NCBI GenBank assembly: GCA_017893485.1
Contig: CM030363.1
Location: 112,339,073-112,403,072, forward strand
Length of the DNA stretch: 64,000 bases
Direction of reading: 5' to 3'
Origin: Hemerocallis citrina
Taxonomy: Eukaryota; Streptophyta; Magnoliopsida; Asparagales; Asphodelaceae
Shown here: piece after piece, positions 57,041 to 64,000 of the stretch
Position numbering within the stretch: the stretch's first letter is position 1
Layout of the letters: each line of letters begins with the position of its first letter
The notes under the pieces: generated by a model
What the model was told of the DNA's origin: nothing
What the model saw: the letters and a program-made list of their open reading frames with translations, nothing else
Databases searched by the model: none
Program-made: the position numbers and the translations under genes

Positions 57041-60000
57041 TGTAACTACTATTTTCGTTCTTTTCATTTTTCCCTCTTTGTAATATTTAATTGCAATTGA
57101 ATAAAATACTTTATTTTCTTGATACTTTAATTAAATTTGTTCATGAAATACTCTCATTATTTTGTTGAGCCAATTTTCTTGATGATTCTATTTTTATTTG
57201 ATTGTGGTATTTTCATTGAACCCTATTGTAGTTAATTCCACCTCTTATTGAACCCAAAACCCAACTACAATTAGTTCTTGACCCAACCCCACTATTATTG
57301 GATCCTAAAATATTAACCCAACATCATAATTGCACCCTATAAATATAATCCTATTGCAAACCCTAAAAATACACAATTTGAAACATTAATCTAGCTGCTT
57401 TCTCTCTTTCTCTTTCCAAATCACGACCACCCTCTTTTTCGGCCTTCTTCTCCGATGAACCCTCCGGTGACCCCGCTCAATCGACGACACCTCGCCCTAC
57501 CTCGTCGAGCTCCAGCCCCTAACCCGCTGCTGCTCCCAATCCCGTTGACCAGCACAGCAGTGCCGGCCCCCCCGATGCCTCTGTCACCATCGCGCCGCAA
57601 CCTAAGATGCAGACGCCCGCCGTCAACGTAGAGCCCCCGATCCCGAGCCCCTCCTTGCTTGCTATCGCAGTTGTTGTCTCTTTGCTATTTGGTGGTTATA
57701 TGTGCACGTGATTTGCACGTGTTAACTCTTGTGTTCGTGGGTTCGTCGCTTCGGGATTCTCATCCCGTTAGTCTTGATATTCAATTTCATCTTCTATAAG
57801 GAAAGCCACTTTCCTCTTGAATTGAATCTTGTATCAAATTCAAGTTTTTATTGAAATTTCGCAAGTAGATCCCAATCGTTTATCGTATCGTTGTATTGAT
57901 TAACTTTCGTTGGGTCTATTGAGGGTTTACACGAGCTAACCCCAATATTCTTGACTTCGTGCCACTTTTGACTCCAAAGATTGAATCTTTCATCCATTCA
58001 TGTAGAATTAATAATAGGGTTATTCATATAATCGCTACACAAATAATTTATTGTAGAAACAATTGCTATATTGTATGTTTGATTGATATTTGGTTGATGA
58101 TAAATTAATATATGTATGTGTTCTTAATTTTATTGATAATGTTTTTTTATACCCATCATACTGATTTTGAAGTTTACCGACTATTTGAACTGGAACCCAT
58201 CATGTTTAATTAATTTATCTTATCAAGAATAACAAAAAACCTGTATATTGTTACTGTGTGGATTTTGTCTGTTATTTTATACCCAGTAAATGATCTTAAA
58301 ATAAATAACTTTCTGAATAATAGTTGTAGCCCTATGTTTCTAGTTTCCAGAACATCTTGAATCACTGAATTCCGAGTTGTATTGCAAAAGTTATGATTAT
58401 TTTACTACTGCTGTGATTTTATTTCCAGAATTTCAGATTCTTATATGTTCCATGTTTAATCTTTTAAAAGGTTGGTTTAATATTAAAATATTGCTTTGAA
58501 AATTTTTAGAATGTTAGTTAACATGCTTAGGAGTCTAATAAATATTTCTGATGATTTTATTATTGAGTTTTTACTGATTCTAAAAATATACTAACTTGAT
58601 GTCGAAATTCTGCCTGAACATGTAATCTGTAAAGAATGATGTGTTTGACATAGCTACTGTTGTCGGATTTTGTACTTTAAATATGTGTTGGAACCGTGTG
58701 GAAATCTAGTTTCTAGAACTTCTAACGAATTCAGTTTTCCATTTCTAGAACAGCGAGAAATTATATTTTCGTGCCGACAACTCTTATTGTCCATAATTAT
58801 ATTTTCCAGATTTTAATTGCTAAATTATTCCTATATCATAGAATTGCATGAATCGAAGTGTGTATGTTGTATTGCATGATCATAATGAGTTATTGTCATC
58901 ATTCTAATTGTCTTATCCGAGTTTATCATCCTATTGTTTCCTATTGTTTCCTATTGTTATTACCGTTCAACTCATGTCTCTTAATTGCATATTGTATTGT
59001 TGCATTAATAAAAAAAATTAATAAGCCGGGGTTTAAGGGATTGACTGGAGTAGTTGATGATATAGTGACTGTACGCGGAAGTATAGGCCATGTTTTCCAA
59101 AATATTGCGTTGGCTATTATTATTGTTATCGGTTTATTGTTGGATTACTGACTACAGTATCCCAATTGATCGTGTATTGTTTTATTATTATTGAGCCAAC
59201 CGGTGTGCACCAATGCTGCAAATAATGTTATCGTGTCGTGTATATGATCTATATAATCTTCCACTTAAGTCTAAACGAAATTGATTGTATGCATCGAACC
59301 TGTAGAATGTGATGCAGTAGTACGTGCATTAGTTAGGATTAAAATGATTAATAGACTTAAGAATTGACACAACATCGACATTGCATATTGTACATCATTG
59401 TTCCTATTGCTATCGAATATTGTCTAAGTATTATTGATATCGACTATTGAACATTGTTATCGAATATTGAACCATTGTTCATAACCATTACATCGATTAT
59501 TAATGATATTGATTATTGCTATTGTCCCATGTTATTGATTCTTTTTGATCCATTGAATTCATTATTATATCGTTATTCCTTTGTTCCTTACTTTCTCTAC
59601 TTGCTGTCCATGACTTTCTCTAAGGAATAAAAATTCTCCTCTTTTTAGATGAAGTGTTCACAGGTGATCATGGAGAATTATCTGTTGGGATTGGAGAACA
59701 AACTTTCTGAAGATTTAATGTTTTCTAGTTGGTTATTATTATTTCATTGAACTTATTGTATTGAGACTTATTATTATTGTAATTGGATTTATTATTGTAT
59801 TGGTCTTATGACCCAGATTCTATTATTTGTTTCCAGACGTTGGATTATAGTATTTGGATATTTCACTTTGCTTCATTTCAAGTATTATTGCACATGAGAT
59901 TATCATTATTGCCTGCGCAATTGTTTTATATTGTTATTATTGTTGAGTTGATCGAATAAACAGCTTATGGATGACGTTAGTCATTCGCTGGGCCAGTGTT

Positions 60001-60041
60001 AAGTGCTCGTATTTCATATTTTTGGGAAGCAAGGCGTGACA
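57041..60041 (+). repeat. 3' LTR of the truncated chromovirus
   Basis: 3001 bp, TGTAACTACT...GGCGTGACA. TATAAATA at 57338-57345 precedes a GC-rich Pro/Ala/Ser-coding leader at 57430-57680. Same family as 41785-45235, opposite strand. Confidence 0.9.
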
Positions 60042-60045
60042 CTTT

Positions 60046-60389
60046 GGATGGTAATTCGGGTAATTCGAGAATCACTCCAACATGTTCGCTGACCTGTCCC
60101 TCACCCTTTGGCAAGGTAATCCAATTCACTGGCGAATTACTCCAACAGATTTAACTGGCCCGTCCCTCGCCCTTCAGCGTGGTAATTCGGGTCATTCACG
60201 AATTCCAACATGATAGCTCAGCCTGCCCCTCGGGACTCGGCAAATTCGTTCAGTGCAGAGGGGTCGACACGACCGAGTGCCTCAAACACTAGCGCCTCAT
60301 ATTATCATCCATATAACATGAAATAAATGTTCAAACTAAGGATCAAAGAAAGAAGTTTTTTATTAAAAGAGAAATTAATACAAGTTGGG
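60046..60389 (+). repeat. Tat 3'-region segment, right copy of a duplication
   Basis: Matches about 51163-51405 plus 54607-54723 in the same order (66-bp units, then CACGACCGAGTGCCTC, then the TATTAAAAGAGAAAT block). Array units here lack the solo LTR insertion, so the duplication predates it or copied an empty site. Confidence 0.85.
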
Positions 60390-60589
60390 CAGCGGCTAGT
60401 CCGCAGTTGGCAAGTCAAACACAAAAATTCAAATAAAAACTACGCATAATGCCTGGGAACGAGGTAGTCCTTATCACAGTGCATTAGTTAACCCTAATTG
60501 TTAGCGTATGGTAGGAGGGCCGCACATGAACACCAGCGGCAAGTTGAAGGTTGGCTGAAGAAAACTTGAGGGACTTCGCAAGCATGAGA
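60390..60589. other. Tat element interior, no gene seen
   Basis: Non-coding DNA continuing the right copy past the duplicated part. Nothing recognisable. Confidence 0.4.
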
Positions 60590-60850
60590 TGCCTGGTGTA
60601 GGCCAAATATCCCCAAGTTCCAAGCCGAGACCCCCATCCCTTATGGTTTTAACTCTCGAAATGCGGGCTAAATCTCCCCATGTTCCACACCGGGACCCCT
60701 ATCCCTTCTGGTCTTGACTCCTGGAATGTAGGGTGGATCTCCCCAAGTTCCACACCAGGACCCCGATTCCTTCAGGACTCGACCCTCAAAACGTAGGGTA
60801 GGTCTCCCCAAGTTCAATCCTAGGATTCCAATCCCCTCCCCTAATCTCTG
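60590..60850 (+). repeat. 67-bp tandem repeats, a different unit
   Basis: Four units with core ATCTCCCCAAGTTCCACACC and GGACCCC(T/C)ATCCCTT. The unit is unrelated to the 66-bp unit by eye. Confidence 0.85.
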
Positions 60851-61219
60851 GCCACAGATTTTCTTTCGAGGCATTCATCAAAAAACTCGTCGAGAGAAAG
60901 ATCATTCAGGGAAAGGAATAACCATGAAACTAGGGGGTGTGCAGAAGGACTTGAAGGAGTGGGGGGCTTTAAGACTTGAAGGAGTGGGGGATTTATTTTC
61001 TTTTTTAGAGAAGCTCCATTATTCCTGTGATGTCGACATGAAAAGACCTAAGCCCTCCATCTCCATCCAACAGCCATGATAAAAAGGCTCTTCAAATCTA
61101 AGGTGGGGAGACACTTCGATTCTAGCAATCCTGATGCAAGCCAACCCACATGATGATCCACGTGACCAGCAAGAAAGTTCCAAAATGTATATGAAGAGAA
61201 CAAGTCAAACGTGAATCCT
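60851..61219. other. Tat element interior, no gene seen
   Basis: Contains a short GAAGGAGTGGGGG duplication near 60950-60990. No domain. Confidence 0.4.
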
Positions 61220-61660
61220 AGTCATTTGTGGGTTTCTTACGCAAACTCACTTGGCTCATCTCTTGCCCCTCAGCATGGTAATTCGGGTCACCTGCGGGTC
61301 TCTTCCCTAAACTCGCTTACTTCGTCCCTTGCCCCCCCCACGGCGTCATAATCCGGGTCACTTTTGGGTCTCTCCCACAAAGTCTTTTGGCTTGTCCCTC
61401 ACCCCTTCGTGTGGTAATCTGGGTCACTTGAGGGTCTTTTCGGCAAACTCTCTTGGCTCATCCCTTTCCCCTTGGTGTGGTAATCCGGGACACTTGTGGG
61501 TCTCTACCCCAAATTCGCTTGGCTCATCCCTCGCCCCTCGGCGTGATAATCTGGGTCCCTCTCATGCCTCTTCCGTAAACTCACTTGGCTCGTCCCTCGC
61601 CTCTCGGCGTGGTAATCCAGGTCACTTTCGGGTCGCTTCCGCAAACTCGCTAAACGTTAG
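61220..61660 (+). repeat. 66-bp tandem repeats, array 2
   Basis: Six units of the same 66-bp family as array 1 (core GGTAATC(C/T)GGGTCACT, then TCGCTTGGCTCGTCCCTCGCC). Because 66 is a multiple of 3, the array is open in frame and would code a 22-residue repeat; this is probably fortuitous. Confidence 0.88.
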
Positions 61661-61917
61661 GCAATCATACACAGAAGTTTAACGCATAAACAATATTTAA
61701 TTTCAAATATGCGATTACGTGAGGGCGGTGGCTAGTCCGTAATATTACATAGACAAAAACAAAGAAAAATTCCCAAGACAAACTGCCTAGGAGAAGAAGG
61801 CCCTTCTCCACCTGTGACATCGACGGGGGTGGGTTAGGCACGAATAGCGGGGTGGACTGAATCTGGGGATGTTACACGTCCTCCCCCTGAAGGCTCCTCC
61901 CTAGCAGGCCGAGGCTA
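61661..61917. other. Tat element interior, no gene seen
   Basis: Non-coding, downstream of the antisense ORF stop. Near 61735 GGCGGTGGCTAGTCCG recalls GGCAGCGGCTAGTCCG at 60388, a dispersed internal repeat. Confidence 0.4.
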
Positions 61918-62760
61918 CTATTCCAGTTTCATGTCGAATAAAAAAACCCCAAGGACAATATCCGGGTAATTAATCCCAACTTGCTCAAGGGCGCGATCGT
62001 AACCCTTGTCCTGAGCAAGAATGACACGATTGACCACCTCATCCCGATCGTTTTACAGCTCTTTCTCTCTGGCCTGCCATGCTAGATTCTCCTCCACCAG
62101 CTCCTTCTTCTCCTTCGACAACTCTTCCCGAGAATGCTTTATTATTGCCAGCTCTGCCTTCAGCTTCTTCAGCCTCTGCCAGAGATCGTCATTTCGCCCC
62201 ATGATCTTCTTCTGACCCGCTTCGGCCAACTGTGCCCATCGAAGGAGCTTCTTACGCCTCTGTTTCAGCTCAGCCCCATTAATGGTCGCTTGCTAGAAGA
62301 AGAAAAAATGAACTTCAGCAAAAAACAATGGTCGTGGGGTGTCAGAAAAAAGAATGCCTATACCAGAATAGTGGCATGCACCCAATAGGCATAACCTCCT
62401 CTTCTGATTCTTTTTTCAGAGTCGCCCAATTCGCGGGGAGTGGCAAGGTGTTCGGCAACCTACAGAGCATCAAGACACTCCGCCAGCAAGTTCACCTCAA
62501 TGACGGAACATAAAGGCACCCACACCTTCGCCACCGAGGGCAACTTCGTGTGGATGGCGGCAGTCTTCAACGACGAGTGGGAATCTTCGGATCCTCCCAT
62601 TTCTCTATTGGCTTTGACACCTCCACAATGCTGGATGATTTCTTAATTTTCGAGGAAGGCACTTCAGGCTCCGAAGGAGGGGACACTTCTGCGCCTTCAC
62701 CTTCAACACTGTCGGTCTCTCCTTTAGCATATTGTCAGTCACCATTCTTAAGGATAAAAA
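61918..62760 (-). pseudogene. Antisense ORF of the Tat element, two exons
   Basis: On the minus strand the 3' exon (62292 to 61918) codes for QATINGAELKQRRKK, a long coiled coil (LWQRLKKLKAELAIIKHSRE, ELSKEKKELVEEN) and NYPDIVLGVFLFDMKLE before a TAG. A 71-bp intron (62293-62363, GTATAGG...TTCTTCTAG) joins it in frame to an upstream exon reading LPSVAKVWVPLCSVIEVNLL and GGYAYWVHATIL. A Ser/Glu/Pro-rich N-terminal part (to about 62760) is one frameshift away. Internal TAG codons are present (near 62456 and 62052). Function unknown. Tat elements such as Grande and Retand are known to carry extra, sometimes antisense ORFs here. Confidence 0.65.
62293..62363 (-). other. Candidate intron in the antisense ORF
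   Basis: GT-AG ends, pyrimidine-rich 3' end (TTTTTTCTTCTTCTAG), length 71 bp. Removal joins ...HATIL to QATIN in phase 0. Confidence 0.6.
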
Positions 62761-62949
62761 TGAGACAAAGTGGGGAGAATAAAAAATGAAGTTGGAGATA
62801 TATATAAGGGGAAGGAAATGCCCAATTATTGCAACCAACACGTGAGTTTGCACGTGAATTCACACGCGAGATGCACGTCCGAAGTTCCTGTAAAGATCCC
62901 TCCAAAAAGGATTCCTTCCAAGAGTTCACCTAGTTACATACGAAAACCC

Positions 62950-63145
62950 TCCACGAATTCGCTGGGCTCTCTCCTTGCCTCTGAGCATGTTACTTTGGGT
63001 CACTTACGAATCTCTTTTGCAAATTCACTTTGTTCATGCCTCACCCCTTTGCTTGGTACTCTAGGTCACTCGCGAGTTTCTCTCACAAATTTCCTTAGCT
63101 TGGGACTCGCCTCTCGGCATGGTACTCCAGGTCACTCGTGAATTC
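62950..63145 (+). repeat. 66-bp tandem repeats, array 3
   Basis: Three more diverged units of the same family (GTTACTTTGGGTCACTTACG, GGTACTCTAGGTCACTCGCG, GGTACTCCAGGTCACTCGTG), upstream of the antisense ORF. Confidence 0.85.
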
Positions 63146-63340
63146 TCCTTAAGTCTCAGCGCCCTCCGATACCCCTGCTCTTGGATGGCCATCTGAGATG
63201 TTCACAAAGGAGGGATAAAACAGCTCTGACAACTGTCTCTATGTGACCAAACTGACGAAAATACTTTTATTACCACGGAATGGAAAGTACATCTCGAAGT
63301 TACATTTTTGGAATTACATAAGAAATTATAGGTCTAAGGT

Positions 63341-64000
63341 TCAAGGGCCTGACCCTCGGACTCCCTCATTAGCTCCCGGATTCAGGTTCATGACATCAAC
63401 ACCTGCGGAGCTCGTGCCTACCTCTGATGAACCAAGGACCTCTTGAACACTAGCGACATTGAACGAACTAGCCACTCTGCTTTGAGCATCACCTGGTGCC
63501 CTCAATCCGGAATGGGTCCCCAGGTAAGGGTCTCGCCTCGAGAACGGGTTCCAAAAAGTAGACGACATATCCGATTCCCCAAGCTTGACCCTTAAGCAAT
63601 ATATTTCCAAGTCTCTTTCCACAAGCCCGCTTCAGGATGGCCTCTGAGGATCGCTCTCCTACCGAACCATACACGGTGTCCCCATTGGTCCAGACTAGAG
63701 CTAATCTAATATCGGGCCTAGACACCTTAGGTGAGAGAGCTCCTACGCAGCACTTTGAGATCTCCAAATATGGTAGCTGAATGTCTCTTACCTCCTTCCA
63801 GAGCCGAGTGACGGTAGTCTCCACCTGTCGTAACTGGCCTCGGAAAGATCATATCTCCACCTGAGACTCACTCTCCCAAGGCTCATATCTCTCAATCTGG
63901 TCAACAAAATGATTCAAGTCTTAAGAGTCAGATAAAGACGCTAAAATGTGGACAAACAAAACAAGTTATAACTGACGAAGCGTTCTCATTTAAAAACGAC
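63341..64000 (-). pseudogene. Second antisense coding region of the Tat element
   Basis: Two overlapping minus-strand frames look protein-like. One reads QVETTVTRLWKEVRDIQLPY then VSRPDIRLALVWTNGDTVYG. The other reads PGDAQSRVASSFNVASVQEV, LGSSEVGTSSAGVDVMNLNP and a stop at 63341. They could be exons or one frameshifted ORF, continuing beyond the window. No family recognised; related to the ORF at 61918-62760 by strand and position only. Confidence 0.4.

Larger units (their letters stand above)
54724..60041 (+). mobile_element. 5'-truncated chromovirus with 3' LTR
   Basis: Starts in mid-RT (LYGKLSKCEFW) and continues through RNase H, integrase, chromodomain, polypurine tract and a 3001-bp LTR ending GGCGTGACA. 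The 5' LTR, gag, protease and the RT core are missing. A clean break at 54723/54724 into Tat DNA, and Tat DNA again after the LTR, show that the truncation arose by recombination and not by reverse transcription. Confidence 0.88.

Noticed and set aside
60668..60874. Minus-strand Gly/Arg-rich repeated peptide
   Set aside because: A translation of the 67-bp tandem repeat.
61329..61682. 117-codon plus-strand open frame with a 22-residue repeat
   Set aside because: The 66-bp DNA unit keeps the frame open by chance. The DNA repeat is conserved across arrays whose frames differ, so protein selection is unlikely.

Overview
This is a nuclear window from a flowering plant with a repeat-rich genome, probably a eudicot; the species cannot be read from the sequence. 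The evidence is chromovirus (Tekay/Del-like) LTR retrotransposons with chromodomain integrases, Ty1/copia and Tat-type Ty3 elements, a CACTA (En/Spm) transposon, AT-rich low-CpG spacer DNA and plant-style GT-AG introns. I found no intact host gene, no tRNA or rRNA gene and no CRISPR-like array. Almost all of the window is transposable-element DNA, nested up to three deep. Many borders could be fixed to the base because both target-site duplications (TSDs) are visible.

Layout, left to right. 1-3595: spacer with a tandemly duplicated CACTA terminus (1826-2913) and a CT-rich minisatellite. 3596-18233: a Ty3-type solo LTR (TSD TTGTT) split by a complete Tekay-like element at 3981-14928 (TSD ATTAC, minus strand). 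That element has 2868-bp LTRs that are about 98% identical, an initiator-Met primer site, a polypurine tract, gag, protease, RT, RNase H, integrase and chromodomain, plus a coiled-coil ORF upstream of gag and an apparent 89-bp intron exactly at the gag/protease junction. 18329-24564: a CACTA transposon (TSD CCC) with TNP2-like and TNPA-like genes that are internally deleted and carry many nonsense codons. 25894-29247: another solo LTR, followed by microsatellites and small host-gene-like exon fragments (29721-30380).

31398-45946: a decayed copia element on the minus strand that received three insertions. These are a copia solo LTR (31921-37015), itself split by a Ty3 solo LTR (32628-36121, TSD CTTTT); a 1.15-kb TRIM-like element (38783-39934, TSD ATAAG); and a 3.45-kb Ty3 solo LTR (41785-45235, TSD GAAGG). 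Its flanks are duplicated and its own TSDs do not match, which points to ectopic recombination.

48.0-64.0 kb: a decayed Tat-lineage Ty3 element with gag, an inverted protease segment, integrase, several arrays of one 66-bp unit, and an antisense ORF with its own intron. It is split by a solo LTR (51406-54606) and by a 5'-truncated chromovirus with its 3' LTR (54724-60041), whose flanks are again duplicated.

The LTR families share a backbone (TGTAAC(A/G)CCC..., TATAAATA promoter) but carry different internal ornaments: clusters of the palindrome AGTCGACT, tRNA-like segments, or minisatellites. The most interesting observations are the gag/protease intron, the palindrome clusters, the tRNA-like inserts in LTRs, and the spliced antisense ORF within the Tat tandem-repeat region.
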